A stretch of DNA of 64,000 nucleotides from Rhodoplanes tepidamans (GCF_030813915.1 NZ_JAUSUJ010000017.1:1-64000); one strand, 5' to 3'. Positions 27,769 through 37,440 are shown, counted from the first letter of the stretch. The notes: generated from the sequence alone by a model not told the origin. Made by a program: numbers and translations.

Positions 27769-27836
27769 GTCCCCGCGAAGGCGGGGACCCAGGAGCGGCA
27801 CGACCTGGGACCCTGGATTCCCGCTTGCGCGGGAAT
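27769..27836. repeat. Palindromic intergenic element (two 8-bp hairpins)
   Basis: GTCCCCGC/GCGGGGAC (27769-27788, loop GAAG) and ATTCCCGC/GCGGGAAT (27817-27836, loop TTGC) flank a CCCAGG...CCTGGG stem. It is the 'cgtccccgcgaaggcggggac' kind of intergenic element. It lies between the ends of tex and the convergent small membrane protein gene. Confidence 0.75.
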
Positions 27837-27870
27837 GAGCCGAGTTCGGGAAGAGCCGCCGGACGTCTGA

Positions 27871-28407
27871 TCAGCTCCCGCCACCGCCCCACGGCCGCAG
27901 CTTCTCGGGGAACCGCATGTCCTTCGGCACGACCGCGTCGCGGGCGATGCCGCGCATCCGGTCCGGCAGATCGCGAAAGCCGCGGCGGCGGTCGTAGCCG
28001 TAGGTGAGGCGGCGGCGCGGCCGCTCGGTTCCGCTCGCCGCGAGCGCGGCGGCGACGTCGAGCGCCGTGACGCCGAGCACCGCCGCCATCGCGAGCCCGC
28101 GGGCGCCGCGCCGGCGGCTCGACCCGTCGCTCCCGGCCGCCAGCGTCGCGAGGTCGAGCACGTCGCCGGCGACCCGGCCCCACAGCCACGGCGCCGGCTG
28201 CGACGTGGTGAGAAGCCCGATGCCGGTGGTGATCTCGCGGGCTCCACAGGCCTGCACGAGCCCTTCCTGGCCGCGCAGGCCGATCCGCCGGGTGAGGGCG
28301 CGGGGCGCGAACAGCTCCGCCGCGCCGAGCGCGAGGGAGAACCAGCCGAGCCCGCGGGCGAGCGCGTGCGCGGTCGAGGCGGACGGCATCCGGGTGCGAT
28401 CGAGCAT
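27871..28407 (-). CDS. Small membrane protein downstream of alcohol dehydrogenase
   Basis: Hypothetical protein of 178 residues with three to four hydrophobic segments (LGWFSLALGAAELFAPRALTRRIG, GAREITTGIGLLT, LWGRVAGDVLDLATL, LAMAAVLGVTALDVAAAL). It ends in a charged tail (YDRRRGFRDLPDRMRGIARD). The pattern is like uncharacterised proteins, sometimes called cyclase/dehydrase, found next to zinc alcohol dehydrogenases; no biochemical role is known. GAGGAG lies 8 bases before the ATG at 28407. It is 11 bases downstream of the dehydrogenase gene, so they form an operon. Confidence 0.75.
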   Translation of the reverse strand: MLDRTRMPSASTAHALARGLGWFSLALGAAELFAPRALTRRIGLRGQEGLVQACGAREITTGIGLLTTSQPAPWLWGRVAGDVLDLATLAAGSDGSSRRRGARGLAMAAVLGVTALDVAAALAASGTERPRRRLTYGYDRRRGFRDLPDRMRGIARDAVVPKDMRFPEKLRPWGGGGS

Positions 28408-28418
28408 CTCGGTTCTCC

Positions 28419-29588
28419 TCACGGCTGCAGGACGACCTTGACGCAGCCGTCATGCTTGTCGCGGAACGTCTTGTAGAGCTCGGGCCCGTCGGCGAGGCTC
28501 GCCCGGTGCGTGATCACGAAGGTCGGGTCGATCTGGCCCTCCTCGATCCGCTTCAGCAGGTCGTCGGTCCACCGGTTCACGTGGGTCTGGCCGGTCCGAA
28601 TGGTGAGGCTCTTGTTCATCGCCATGCCGAACGGGATCTTGTCGAGCACGCCGCCGTACACGCCCGGCACCGAGAGGACGCCGGCCGGGCGGCACACATA
28701 CATCATCTCGCGCAGCACGTGCGGCCGGTCGGTCTCCAGCATCACGGCCTGCTTGGCACGGTCGTACATCGAGTCGAGCGTGGCGGTCGCGTGCGCCTCC
28801 AGCCCGACCGCGTCGATGCACTTCTCGGGGCCCTTGCCGCCGGTGAGGTCGTTGAGCCGCTCGACGACGCTCTCGGTCTCGAAATCGATCGTGGTCGCGC
28901 CGCCGGCCCTGGCCATCGCCAGGCGCTCCGGCACGCGGTCGATGGCGATCACCTGCCGGGCGCCGAGCATCACGGCGCTGCGGATGCAGAACTGGCCGAC
29001 CGGGCCGCAGCCCCAGATCGCCACCGTGTCGGTCGGCTCGATGTCGCACTGCACGACCGCCTGCCAGCCGGTCGGGAAGATGTCGCCGAGAAACAGCACC
29101 TGCTCGTCGGTCAAATTGCTCGGCACCTTCACGGGCGCCACGTCGGCATAGGGCACCCGGACGTATTCGGCCTGGCCGCCGGCATAGCCCCCGGTGAGAT
29201 GCGTGTAGCCGAACAGGCCCGCGGTGGTGTGCCCGAACACCTTGTCGCCGACCGACTTGTTGCGGTTGGAGCGCTCGCAGACCGAGAAGTAACCGCGCCG
29301 GCACTGATCGCATTCGCCGCAACAGATCGTGAACGGGACGACGACGCGATCGCCGACCTTCAGCTTCTTGTTCTCCGATCCGACCTCGACCACCTCGCCC
29401 ATGAACTCGTGGCCCATGATGTCGCCGGACTCCATGCCGGGCATGAAGCCGTCGTAAAGGTGCAGGTCCGAGCCGCAGATGGCGCAGCTCGTCACCTTCA
29501 CGATCGCATCGCGCGGATGCTCGATCTTCGGATCCGGAACTTCGTCGCAGCGGATGTCCTGCTTGCCGTGCCAGCACAATGCCTTCAT
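28419..29588 (-). CDS. Zinc-dependent alcohol dehydrogenase
   Basis: Medium-chain dehydrogenase of 389 residues. Catalytic zinc ligands lie in SCAICGSD (Cys38) and MGHE (His60-Glu61). The structural-zinc loop is [16 protein letters not shown]. The Rossmann motif is [10 protein letters not shown] near residue 190, with Asp in AIDRVPERL selecting NAD(H). The long loop [36 protein letters not shown] marks the glutathione-independent formaldehyde/broad alcohol dehydrogenase subgroup. GGGAG lies 6 bases upstream of the ATG. It heads a two-gene operon with the small membrane protein. Confidence 0.92.
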   Translation of the reverse strand: MKALCWHGKQDIRCDEVPDPKIEHPRDAIVKVTSCAICGSDLHLYDGFMPGMESGDIMGHEFMGEVVEVGSENKKLKVGDRVVVPFTICCGECDQCRRGYFSVCERSNRNKSVGDKVFGHTTAGLFGYTHLTGGYAGGQAEYVRVPYADVAPVKVPSNLTDEQVLFLGDIFPTGWQAVVQCDIEPTDTVAIWGCGPVGQFCIRSAVMLGARQVIAIDRVPERLAMARAGGATTIDFETESVVERLNDLTGGKGPEKCIDAVGLEAHATATLDSMYDRAKQAVMLETDRPHVLREMMYVCRPAGVLSVPGVYGGVLDKIPFGMAMNKSLTIRTGQTHVNRWTDDLLKRIEEGQIDPTFVITHRASLADGPELYKTFRDKHDGCVKVVLQP

Positions 29589-29830
29589 TGCGATCTCCCG
29601 AGGCGCGATCCGCACCCCCTCGGCGGACCGCGGCCGCCGGCCGTCCGGGCGGGAGCCGCGACCTGTGCGGCTCGTGCCGCCGGGCCGATGCGATCATTGC
29701 GGGGTCAACGTCGCGCCGCGGCCGGCGTTCCTGGCCGGGACGCCCGGCGGACGCTGTGTGCGGAACCCCACGGAACAAAACGCGGCCCCGGTGTCTTGAT
29801 ACGGAGGACCGAACCGACTCCGAGCCCGCG

Positions 29831-30109
29831 ATGCCCCGCTACACGATCAGGATCAGCAACGAGGAGACCGCCTACGAGGCGTCCGACCTCGTTCTCCCGG
29901 ACCCCGACAAGGCCTGCGAGCTGGCGGTCAAGCTGGTCGCCGACCTGTTCTCGTCCGGCCCGTCCGCCTTCGCGGACGGATGGTCGCGCTGCTCGATCCG
30001 GGTGATGGCGGAGGACGGGGAACAGGTCTTCGCGGCGAGCGCCGCCGAGGCGGCGCTGATCGAGCGCGACATCGTCCGCTCGGAATCCGCGGCCCTGGCC
30101 AACAACTGA
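29831..30109 (+). CDS. Small conserved-type protein, DUF6894-like
   Basis: Protein of 92 residues beginning MPRYTIRISNEETAYEASDLVLPDPDKACELAVKLVADL. This start (MPRYxxxI, an acidic loop, then a helix beginning with Ala/Glu) resembles the small DUF6894 proteins common in Hyphomicrobiales. The second half (CSIRVMAEDGEQVFAASAAEAALI) fits the family's D-E-x-G-x-x-V strand. No function is known. The ribosome site is weak. It stands alone, divergent from the alcohol dehydrogenase. Confidence 0.6.
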   Translation: MPRYTIRISNEETAYEASDLVLPDPDKACELAVKLVADLFSSGPSAFADGWSRCSIRVMAEDGEQVFAASAAEAALIERDIVRSESAALANN

Positions 30110-30375
30110 GCGGCGCCCGACAGGGCGGGCGCGTCGGCGGGGCGACCGGCGCCCTCCCGCGATACGCCGCGGCCGCGTCGCAGCTCACGCATCCACGCCG
30201 CGAATGCATGCCTGAATCACGAAACGCCCCGGCCGGCCGTTCTCCGCGGGGAGAACGGTCGACAAGAGCAGGAACCGCGAACTGCGATCTGGGCGCCGGT
30301 CGTGAGCGGCCGGCGCGCGGCCGTGCGAGAGGCGGTCGCGGAGCCGGCCGGGCCGAGGCTCCGTTCCGCGCAGGC

Positions 30376-30708
30376 TCAGCGACGCGAGTCGAGCGACACG
30401 CCGAGCGAATAGGCCTTCTGGCGGGTCGCCCCTTCGGTGCGCTTCAGCGCCTTGGCGATCTTCGCCGTCGGCAGCTTCTGCTTGGCGAGCGCCTTCAGCT
30501 CCTTCACGTCGTCCTTGGTCCAGCCACGCCGCTTCGACGCGCCCGTCTTCTTGGCGGCAGCCGCCGTCTTGACCGTGGTGGCCGCCTTGCCGGCGGTCGC
30601 CTTCTTGGCAGCCGTGGCCGTCACCTTCTTGGCCGGAGCCGGCTTCTTGGCCGGGGCGGCCTTCTTCTTGGGGGCGGGCGCCTTCTTGGCGGTCGTCGCT
30701 CGTGCCAT
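30376..30708 (-). CDS. Histone H1-like protein with C-terminal SANT-like helix
   Basis: Basic protein of 110 residues. Residues 1-60 are a low-complexity KKAPAPKK/AKKA repeat like eukaryotic histone H1 tails and bacterial AlgP/Hc1. The C-terminal 50 residues (RRGWTKDDVKELKALAKQKLPTAKIAKALKRTEGATRQKAYSLG) form a Myb/SANT-like or HTH-type fold seen in other alphaproteobacterial nucleoid proteins. A very strong ribosome site GAGGAG lies 6 bases before the ATG. It probably binds DNA non-specifically and compacts the nucleoid. The 30110-30375 gap after it holds nothing recognisable. Confidence 0.8.
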   Translation of the reverse strand: MARATTAKKAPAPKKKAAPAKKPAPAKKVTATAAKKATAGKAATTVKTAAAAKKTGASKRRGWTKDDVKELKALAKQKLPTAKIAKALKRTEGATRQKAYSLGVSLDSRR

Positions 30709-31086
30709 CGAATACTCCTCGATAATGGCTGGGGCAGAACGCGCGATGCTGCGGCCTCGAGACGCTGCGGTCCTGCGATGTCGATCGTGCGAGTCTGTCT
30801 AAAGATGCTCGGTTCTGGTCGGCCGCATCACGACACGATGGAACGCATGACGACCATCGCGCGGCATTCAAAGGAATGCTTCGGTTATCTCATCACGACG
30901 CGGATGTAAACCTTTCGTCCGCATTTCATGTCGCATAACCGTCGGACAACTCGATCAGACCGCGTGTGACGCGCCGCGAGATGGAATTAGATCGGGTGCC
31001 GGACCGGCTTTTGCAGCAGCGCGAGGGCCCCGGCCCGCGATGCGGTCCGGCGACGATAACGAATTGTTAACACGACGACATCTTCT

Positions 31087-31274
31087 CGTGATCACGTCGA
31101 GAGGCGAGGCCGTTCCGCGGCCGCCGCCTCAGCTGATCAGCAGCACGGTGCGAGCGGCCTGCTGTGATCAGACCCGGCGGCGTCGGGTTTTCTCTCCATA
31201 CGCGGAACCCGCGGTTCGATCGGGCGCGGCAGCGCGCCGCACGGGCGCGCTCGACGGGCCGGGCCTGCTGATCA
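31087..31274. promoter_or_regulatory. Cluster of four TGATCA palindromes
   Basis: TGATCA occurs at 31089, 31134, 31165 and 31269, three of them extended to CGTGATCACG or CTGATCAG, within 190 bases of very GC-rich DNA. It lies in the 684-bp gap between the H1-like gene and the hydroxyacid dehydrogenase. The only other structure I see in this gap is the hairpin at 31329-31359. The sites could be operators or a methylation/SeqA-like cluster; this is inference. Confidence 0.35.
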
Positions 31275-31328
31275 GGCGGCCGATGCCGGGACGTGATGCC
31301 CGCGACGGTTGCCGCGGCACGGCGATCT

Positions 31329-31359
31329 GCTCACGACGGCCGGTGCCGCCGTCGTGAGC
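31329..31359. repeat. 12-bp inverted repeat downstream of the hydroxyacid dehydrogenase
   Basis: GCTCACGACGGC (31329-31340) and GCCGTCGTGAGC (31348-31359) are perfect complements with a 7-base loop. The hairpin lies just past the 3' end of the minus-strand dehydrogenase. It has no T-run, so it may be a weak or Rho-aided terminator rather than a classic one. Confidence 0.55.
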
Positions 31360-31392
31360 CGCGTTCGACGGAGCGTCCGGGCGCGCCGCGGC

Positions 31393-32361
31393 TCAGCCGC
31401 CGAGGGTCGACGTCTCGACCGGCGTGGCGAAGGGCCGGCCCTTCACGGCCCGGCGGGCGTTGTCGGCGCACACCGCGGCGAGCCGCCCGGCGAGCGCGCG
31501 GCTGCCGATGCCGGCGAGATGCGGCGTGACGATCAGGTTCGGCGCCGTCCAGACCGGACTGTCCGCCGGCACCGGCTCGCGCTCGAACACGTCGAGCGCC
31601 GCGCCGCCGAGGCCGCCGTCGGCGAGCGCCGCGATCAGCGCGTCCTGCACGATGGTGTCGCCGCGTCCGACATTGACGACGAGCGCGCCGCGCGGCAGCC
31701 GCGCCAGCCGCTCGGCGTCGAGCAGGCCGCGGGTCGCCGGCGTCGAGGGCAGGACCGCGACCAGCGCGTCGGCGCGCGGCAGCACCTCGTCGAGTGCCTC
31801 GACGGTCGCGAACTCGTCGACGTCGGCATGGCTGCGACGGGTGCGGGCGACGGCGATCACGTGTGCATCGAACGCCTTCAGGCGGCGGGCGATCGCCTGC
31901 CCGATGGCGCCGAAGCCGAGCAGCACGATCGTGCTCGCCTCCAGCGACCGCAGGCGCGGCCGCAGATCCGCGGCGGCCCAGCGCCGCTCGCGTTGCGCTG
32001 CCACGGCGGCCGGCAGCTGACGGAGCAGGGCGGAGAGGAGCGTCACCGCGTGCTCGGCGACCGTCGGAGCCCAGGCGGCGGCCGAGTTGGTGATCGCGAC
32101 GCCCGCCGGCGGCGGAAAGCGCAGCAGCGGATCGACGCCCGACGAGACGAAGTGAATCCAGCGCAGCCGCGGCGCCGCCGCGACCGCATCGGCGGTCTCC
32201 TGGTCGTAGAGGCTCGCCATCACGGCGAGCGCGTCGGCCGAGGCGAGCGCGGCGCTCAGCTCCTCCTTGGTCGTCGCGACCACCGGCGCGGCGCCGGGGA
32301 TCTCCCGCAAGGCCGCGACGAAGGCCTCGGCGCCGAACGGGACATGGAGGGCGATGCGCAT
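31393..32361 (-). CDS. D-2-hydroxyacid dehydrogenase (GyaR/GhrA-type)
   Basis: NAD(P)-dependent dehydrogenase of 322 residues acting on a 2-hydroxy/2-keto acid such as glyoxylate. The first half is the catalytic domain (WIHFVSSGVDPLL). The Rossmann motif is VLLGFGAIGQAIARRL (GxGxxG) near residue 145, followed by the Arg-binding/substrate region VNVGRGDTIVQDALIAALADGGLGGAALDVFEREPVP and the active-site His in VTPHLAGI. The ATG at 32361 gives the family start (MRIALHV). It is divergent from an Lrp/AsnC regulator, a common regulator-target arrangement. Confidence 0.9.
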   Translation of the reverse strand: MRIALHVPFGAEAFVAALREIPGAAPVVATTKEELSAALASADALAVMASLYDQETADAVAAAPRLRWIHFVSSGVDPLLRFPPPAGVAITNSAAAWAPTVAEHAVTLLSALLRQLPAAVAAQRERRWAAADLRPRLRSLEASTIVLLGFGAIGQAIARRLKAFDAHVIAVARTRRSHADVDEFATVEALDEVLPRADALVAVLPSTPATRGLLDAERLARLPRGALVVNVGRGDTIVQDALIAALADGGLGGAALDVFEREPVPADSPVWTAPNLIVTPHLAGIGSRALAGRLAAVCADNARRAVKGRPFATPVETSTLGG

Positions 32362-32542
32362 GACGGAACTCCGGATGTGCTGCTTCGATGCGAAGCCGGG
32401 GGCGAAAGACCGCACGATACGTCAGAAGCGGTCGCCGCAGGACGTGCCCGCGTCGCGTTTCGTTTTCGTGTCGTCGGCCGGCGGAGGCCGGCTTGCGCTT
32501 CGGAGAGAATTATTTTTTACTGCGCGAACCAGAGATTCATGC

Positions 32543-32562
32543 GGAAGAAAAATTATTCTTCC
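32543..32562. promoter_or_regulatory. Lrp-type dyad, probable autoregulatory operator
   Basis: GGAAGAA (32543-32549) and TTCTTCC (32556-32562) are perfect complements around AAATTA, an AT-rich centre as expected for Lrp/AsnC sites. A related AT-rich stretch, GAGAATTATTTTTTAC, lies at 32505-32520. These are the only AT-rich stretches in the region. They lie in the 214-bp gap shared by the lrp-like gene, whose ATG is 13 bases on, and the hydroxyacid dehydrogenase gene. Confidence 0.55.
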
Positions 32563-32575
32563 GAAGTGAGAAGAA

Positions 32576-33136
32576 ATGAAGCAGGACACTCCTCCGACCC
32601 GGGTCCGCAAGGTGGATGCGGTCGATCGCCGGATTCTCACGGTGCTGCAGCGCGACGCCAGCATCACGCTCGCCGCGCTCGCCAAGCAGGTGCATCTGTC
32701 GCAGACGCCGTGCTGGAAGCGCATCCAGCGGCTGGAAGCCGACGGCGTCATCACCGGCCGGGTGGCGCTGGTGTCGCCCGAGAAGATCGGCCTCGGCCTC
32801 ACCGTGTTCGTCTCGATCGAGACCGGCGACCATTCGAAGGAGTGGCTCGACGCCTTCGCCAAGTCGATCTCGGCGATGCCCGAGGTGATGGACGTCTACC
32901 GCATGGCCGGCGACGTCGACTACATGCTGCGCGTCGTGGTGGCCGACATGGGCGCCTACGACACCTTCTACAAGAAGCTGATCGAGACGGTGCCGCTGAA
33001 GAACGTGACGTCGCGCTTCGCCATGGAGCGGGTCAAGTCGAGCACCGCCTATCCGGTGCCGGGTCCGGCCGCCGAGCCCCGCGTCGCTACCCGCGCCCCG
33101 GCGTCAGCGAGGTGGCGAGTAGCGAACGGCGAGTAG
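32576..33136 (+). CDS. Lrp/AsnC-family transcription regulator
   Basis: Regulator of 186 residues. Residues about 12-70 hold the AsnC-type HTH (DAVDRRILTVLQRDASITLAALAKQVHLSQTPCWKRIQRLEADGVI). The RAM ligand domain occupies about 75-155 (VFVSIETGDHSKEWLDAFAKSISAMPEVMDVYRMAGDVDYMLRVV), and ends with FAMERVKSSTAYPV. A poorly conserved tail of about 25 residues (RVATRAPASARWRVANGE) follows, encoded by an inverted repeat. It is divergent from the hydroxyacid dehydrogenase, its likely target. Family members bind amino acids or keto acids. Confidence 0.9.
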   Translation: MKQDTPPTRVRKVDAVDRRILTVLQRDASITLAALAKQVHLSQTPCWKRIQRLEADGVITGRVALVSPEKIGLGLTVFVSIETGDHSKEWLDAFAKSISAMPEVMDVYRMAGDVDYMLRVVVADMGAYDTFYKKLIETVPLKNVTSRFAMERVKSSTAYPVPGPAAEPRVATRAPASARWRVANGE

Positions 33137-33175
33137 CAGCGCCGGTCCTCTTCCCTATTCGCCATTCGCCACTCG
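33107..33175. repeat. Inverted repeat at the convergent lrp / cysA ends
   Basis: The left arm GTGGCGAGTAGCGAACGGCGAGTAG (about 33112-33136) and right arm CTATTCGCCATTCGCCACTCGC (33154-33175) are near-complementary and form a long imperfect hairpin. The left arm overlaps the last residues of the Lrp gene and includes its stop; the right arm abuts the stop codon of cysA. It probably folds as a bidirectional structure between convergent genes. Confidence 0.6.
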
Positions 33176-34234
33176 CTAGCTGTTCGCCCCGTCCGTTCCG
33201 AACAGCCGCATCGTGCGCAGCCGGACGTGCATCACGTCGCCGCGGGCGACCGAGACGTCGGCCGGCAGCTCGATCTCGACCGGCGGCACGCCGTCGGCGA
33301 GCCGCAGCTCGGCGCGCCGCGCCGGCCCGGCGCGGCGGACGCCGATCACGGTGGCGGCGAGCGCGCCCGACCGGGCGTCGGCGGCGACCAGGTCGCGCGG
33401 CCGCACGAACAGTGCCGCGGTCCCGGACACGGTGGCGTCGGGAGCGGGCAGCACGTGCTCGCCGATCCGCACCAGCCCGCCCTCGACCGTCACCGTCACC
33501 CGCACCGCCTCGCCGATGAAGCCGGCCACGAAGGCGCTCGCCGGCCGGTCGTAGACCTCGTCGGGCGTGCCGATCTGCTCGATGCGGCCCTGGTTGAGGA
33601 TCGCCACCCGGTCCGAGAGCTCCAGCGCCTCGTCCTGGTCGTGGGTGACGAACAGCGTGGTGTGGCCGGTGCGGTCGTGCAGCTCGCGCAGCCAGCGGCG
33701 CAGCTCGCGCCGCACCTTGGCGTCGAGCGCGCCGAACGGCTCGTCGAGCAGCAGCACCTTGGGCTCGACCGCGAGCGCCCGGGCGAGCGCCACGCGCTGC
33801 CGCTGGCCGCCGGAGAGCTGCGAGGGGAACCGCCGTTCGAGGCCGCCGAGCTGGACGAGGTCGAGCAGCTCGGCGACCCTGCTGCGGATCGCCGCGCGGC
33901 TCGGCCGGGCATGGCGCGGCCGCACCTTCAGCCCGTAGGCGACGTTGCCGCCGACGTCGAGATGCTTGAACAGCGCGTAGCTCTGGAACACGAAGCCGAC
34001 CCGGCGCGCCTGCACAGGCAGGGCGGTCGCCTCCTCGCCGCCGAACCAGATGTGTCCGGCGGTCGGCCGCTCCAGGCCGGCGACGATGCGCAGCAGCGTG
34101 GTCTTGCCGGAGCCCGACGGGCCGAGCAGCGCCACGAGCTCGCCGGCCTCGACCGACAGGTCGACGCCGTTGAGCGCCGGCGTGCCGCCGAACCTCTTCT
34201 CCAGCCCTTCGGCCCGTATCGCGACCGTGTCCAC
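33176..34234 (-). CDS. cysA: Sulfate ABC transporter ATP-binding protein CysA
   Basis: ABC ATPase of 352 residues for sulfate/thiosulfate import. Walker A is GPSGSGKTT, the signature [15 protein letters not shown], Walker [13 protein letters not shown] and the switch His is in [10 protein letters not shown]. The C-terminal TOBE-like part ([30 protein letters not shown]) matches the regulatory domain of CysA. The GTG at 34234 is 4 bases after the cysW stop codon, and a longer upstream frame gives a low-complexity Ser/Pro peptide. It is last in the sbp-cysT-cysW-cysA operon. Confidence 0.95.
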   Translation of the reverse strand: MDTVAIRAEGLEKRFGGTPALNGVDLSVEAGELVALLGPSGSGKTTLLRIVAGLERPTAGHIWFGGEEATALPVQARRVGFVFQSYALFKHLDVGGNVAYGLKVRPRHARPSRAAIRSRVAELLDLVQLGGLERRFPSQLSGGQRQRVALARALAVEPKVLLLDEPFGALDAKVRRELRRWLRELHDRTGHTTLFVTHDQDEALELSDRVAILNQGRIEQIGTPDEVYDRPASAFVAGFIGEAVRVTVTVEGGLVRIGEHVLPAPDATVSGTAALFVRPRDLVAADARSGALAATVIGVRRAGPARRAELRLADGVPPVEIELPADVSVARGDVMHVRLRTMRLFGTDGANS

Positions 34235-34238
34235 GTGG

Positions 34239-35153
34239 TCAGTATAGCCGGGTCCGGCCGAGCGCGTCACCGTAGCGCCACTCGAGGACGGACTTGGCGA
34301 GGAGGGTGACGAGGGCGAGGCCGGCGAGGAGGGAAGCGACCGCGAAAGCCGCCACGAAGTTGTACTCATTGTAGAGAATCTCCACGTGCAGCGGCATCGT
34401 GTTGGTCAGGCCGCGCACGTGGCCGGAGACCACCGAGACGGCGCCGAACTCGCCCATCGCGCGGGCGTTGCACAGGAGCACGCCGTAGAGCAGCGCCCAT
34501 TTGGTGTTCGGCAGCGTGACGGTCAGGAAGGTGCGCAGTCCCGAGGCGCCGAGGGTGAGGGCGGCCTCCTCCTCGGCCGTGCCCTGCTCCTGCATCAGCG
34601 GGATCAGCTCGCGGGCGACGAACGGGAAGGTGACGAAGACGGTGGCGAGCACGATGCCGGGCACCGCGAAGACGATCTGCAGGTCGTGCGCGGCGAGCCA
34701 CTTGCCGAAATAGCCCTGCGCCCCGAACAGGAGCACGAAGACCAGGCCCGAGACCACCGGCGACACCGAGAAGGGCAGGTCGATCAGCGTGGTCAGCAGG
34801 CTCTTGCCGGGGAACTCGAACTTGGCGATCGCCCAGGCCGCGCAGATGCCGAACACCAGGTTGAGCGGCACCGCGATGGCCGCCACCGTGAGGGTGAGGC
34901 GGATGGCCGCCTGGGTGTCGGGATCGGCGAAGGACTCGAGATAGTGGTCGACGCCGCGGCGAAACGCCTCGGCGAACACGGCGATCAGCGGCAGCACGAC
35001 GAACAGGGCCAGGAACGCCACCGCGGTGCCGATCAGGATCGCCTTGGTGGCCCGGGTCTCGTCCACGGTCGGCCGCGGCCGGATCACCGGCGTCGGCCTG
35101 GCGGCGGGGCGGCCGGACCCCTCGTCGGGCAGCGCCGCGGGCTGATCAGACAT
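34239..35153 (-). CDS. cysW: Sulfate ABC transporter permease CysW
   Basis: Inner-membrane permease of 304 residues with about six hydrophobic segments. The N-terminal 35 residues are a Pro-rich cytoplasmic stretch. The EAA loop reads [31 protein letters not shown]-like features of the CysW group are clear: [21 protein letters not shown] and [21 protein letters not shown]. It pairs with CysT, which starts just upstream; cysT and cysW overlap by 8 bases. Confidence 0.95.
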   Translation of the reverse strand: MSDQPAALPDEGSGRPAARPTPVIRPRPTVDETRATKAILIGTAVAFLALFVVLPLIAVFAEAFRRGVDHYLESFADPDTQAAIRLTLTVAAIAVPLNLVFGICAAWAIAKFEFPGKSLLTTLIDLPFSVSPVVSGLVFVLLFGAQGYFGKWLAAHDLQIVFAVPGIVLATVFVTFPFVARELIPLMQEQGTAEEEAALTLGASGLRTFLTVTLPNTKWALLYGVLLCNARAMGEFGAVSVVSGHVRGLTNTMPLHVEILYNEYNFVAAFAVASLLAGLALVTLLAKSVLEWRYGDALGRTRLY

Positions 35154-36021
35154 GGCCGAATCTCCGCCGGCTGAACGCCTGCAGCAGGTTGATGGCGAGC
35201 AGCAGCAGGAACGAGATCGCCAGCATCACGGTGGCGATGGCGGTGGCGCCGGCATAGTTGAACTCCTCGAGCTGGATGACGATGAGGAGCGGCGCGATCT
35301 CCGACTTGAACGGGAGGTTGCCGGCGATGAAGATCACCGAGCCGTACTCGCCGACGGCGCGGCCGAAGGCGAGCGCGAAGCCGGTCAGCACCGCCGGCAG
35401 CAGCGCCGGCAGCACCACCCGCACGATGGTCTGCCGCCGCGTCGCGCCGAGCGTCGCCGAGGCCTCCTCGATCTCGCGGTCGAAGTCGGCCAGCACGGGC
35501 TGCACGGTGCGCACCACGAAGGGCAGGCCGACGAACACCAGCGCGATGAAGATGCCGAGCGGCGTGAACGCGATCTGGATGCCGAGCGGCGCGACCAGGC
35601 CGCCGATCCAGCCGTTGGGGGCGTAGATGGCGGCGAGCGCGATGCCGGCGACCGCGGTCGGCAGCGCGAAGGGCAGATCCACCACGGCGTCGAGCAGGCG
35701 GCGCCCGGGGAACTCGTAGCGGGTCAGCACCCAGGCGACCAGGAGGCCGAACACGGCGTTCACGGCGGCGGCGGCGAGCGACAGGCCGAAGCTGGTCTGC
35801 AGCGCCGCCAGCACGCGCGGCGACGACGTGATGCGCCAGATGCCGTCGAGCCCGAGGCCGCTCGCCCGCATCACCAGGGCGGCGAGCGGGATCAGCACGA
35901 TCAGCGACAGCCAGGTGACGGCGAAGCCGAAGGTGAGGCCGAAGCCGGGCAGCGCGCTCGGCTGCCGGAACCGCCAAGGGGCCGCCGCGGCGCGCGGCGA
36001 TGCGGATGCGGTCGCGGTCAT
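35146..36021 (-). CDS. cysT: Sulfate ABC transporter permease CysT (CysU)
   Basis: Permease of 291 residues. After a short Ala-rich start come six hydrophobic segments. [30 protein letters not shown] is the CysT-typical conserved block, and the ATPase-coupling loop is [52 protein letters not shown] is also typical. The ATG at 36021 overlaps the stop codon of the binding-protein gene (ATGA). It forms the channel heterodimer with CysW. Confidence 0.95.
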   Translation of the reverse strand: MTATASASPRAAAAPWRFRQPSALPGFGLTFGFAVTWLSLIVLIPLAALVMRASGLGLDGIWRITSSPRVLAALQTSFGLSLAAAAVNAVFGLLVAWVLTRYEFPGRRLLDAVVDLPFALPTAVAGIALAAIYAPNGWIGGLVAPLGIQIAFTPLGIFIALVFVGLPFVVRTVQPVLADFDREIEEASATLGATRRQTIVRVVLPALLPAVLTGFALAFGRAVGEYGSVIFIAGNLPFKSEIAPLLIVIQLEEFNYAGATAIATVMLAISFLLLLAINLLQAFSRRRFGHV

Positions 36022-37115
36022 CGTCCCTGGGCGCCCGCCTGGTAGATCTGGTCGAACACGGCGCCGTCGGCGAAGTGCTCGGCCTGCGCCTTCGCCCAGC
36101 CGCCGAACACCCCGTCGATGGTCACGAGCCGCGTCTTGCCGAAGCGCGCCAGATCCTCGGGCGCGGCGTGCTCGGGCCGGAACGGCCGGTAGAAATGCGA
36201 CGCGATGAGGCGCTGCGCTGCCGGCCCGTAGAGGAACGCGAGATAGGCCTGCGCCACCGCGCGGGTGCCGCGCTTGTCGACGACCTGGTCGACCAGCGCC
36301 ACCGGCGGCTCGGCGACGATGGAGAGCGACGGATAGACGATGTCGAACCGGTCGGCGCCGAACTCCTGCTTGGCCAGGAACGCCTCGTTCTCCCAGGCGA
36401 CCAGCACGTCGCCGAGGCCGCGCTGGACGAACGTGGTGGTCGAGCCGCGCGCCCCGGTGTCGAGCACCGGCACGTTGCGGAAGATCGCCGCGACCAGCGC
36501 CTTCGCCTTGCCGGCGTCGCCGCCCGAGCGGTCGAGCTCGAAGGCCCAGGCGGCGAGATAGTTCCAGCGCGCGCCGCCCGAGGTCTTCGGGTTCGGCGTG
36601 ATCACCTGGACGCCCGGCTTCGCCAGGTCGTCCCAGTCCTTGATGCCCTTGGGGTTGCCCTTGCGGACGAGCAGCACGATCGTCGAGGTGTAGGGCGACG
36701 AATTGTTCGGCAGGCGCGTCTGCCAGTCGGCCGGCAGGCGCTTCGATTCGCGAGCGATGGCGTCGATGTCGCCGGCCAGCGCCAGCGTCACCACGTCGGC
36801 GTCGAGGCCGTCGATGACCGAGCGGGCCTGGCGGCCGGAGCCGCCGTGCGACGTGCGGATCGTCACCTTCTGGCCGGTCTTGGCCTGCCACTCCTTGGCG
36901 AAGGCGTCGTTGACGGCGCGGTAGAGCTCGCGGGTCGGATCGTAGGAGACGTTGACGAGCGTGACCGCCTGGGCGCGCGCCGCGGCCGGCAGGCCGCAGA
37001 TCAGGCCGACGCCGAGGACGAGCAGCGCCGCGAGCCGTGCGGCCGCCGGCGCCGCCGCGCAGTGAACGGCCGGGCGAGCCGGCGTCGAACGGACCGCAAT
37101 GGGTCGGAGAAGCAT
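36018..37115 (-). CDS. sbp: Sulfate-binding periplasmic protein (Sbp/CysP)
   Basis: Periplasmic binding protein of 365 residues. An N-terminal Ala/Leu-rich signal is cut after AARA, about residue 49. The mature start [25 protein letters not shown], the ligand-binding [25 protein letters not shown] and [17 protein letters not shown] are the sulfate-binding signatures. AGGTGA lies 4-10 bases upstream of the ATG. First gene of the operon. The 325 bases upstream (37116-37440) hold no gene or recognisable CysB/SAM-riboswitch element. Confidence 0.93.
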   Translation of the reverse strand: MLLRPIAVRSTPARPAVHCAAAPAAARLAALLVLGVGLICGLPAAARAQAVTLVNVSYDPTRELYRAVNDAFAKEWQAKTGQKVTIRTSHGGSGRQARSVIDGLDADVVTLALAGDIDAIARESKRLPADWQTRLPNNSSPYTSTIVLLVRKGNPKGIKDWDDLAKPGVQVITPNPKTSGGARWNYLAAWAFELDRSGGDAGKAKALVAAIFRNVPVLDTGARGSTTTFVQRGLGDVLVAWENEAFLAKQEFGADRFDIVYPSLSIVAEPPVALVDQVVDKRGTRAVAQAYLAFLYGPAAQRLIASHFYRPFRPEHAAPEDLARFGKTRLVTIDGVFGGWAKAQAEHFADGAVFDQIYQAGAQGR

Positions 37116-37440
37116 CGCGTCACCTGTCTTCCTGTCGTCCGCAGTTCGGCGCGACCGGGATCGGTTCGATCGCGAGCCGCCGTCACGGGCGGTCCCGAGG
37201 CCGCCGAATCGAAGCGGCGCGTGCGGCCTGCCGTCCGGCCGGGAACCTTGCGTCGTCCGGGCCGGGATGCGGAACGGATCCGTTGTCGCAGAGCGCGGCA
37301 GGCCGGATCATGACGGCCGCATGCTGGACAAGCGCCGCCTTCGGGTCAACCCGCCGCGCGGGAGCGATCCGGGTCCGCGGCGGCCGCGGTTCGCGCGAAA
37401 GCTGCGGTGCGGCCGGGGCGCCCGCCGGGCCGGTTCCGGC

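Noticed and set aside
31165-31200. Terminator-like ACCCGGCGGCGTCGGGTTTT
   Set aside because: The stem is only about 4 bp and no gene ends nearby.
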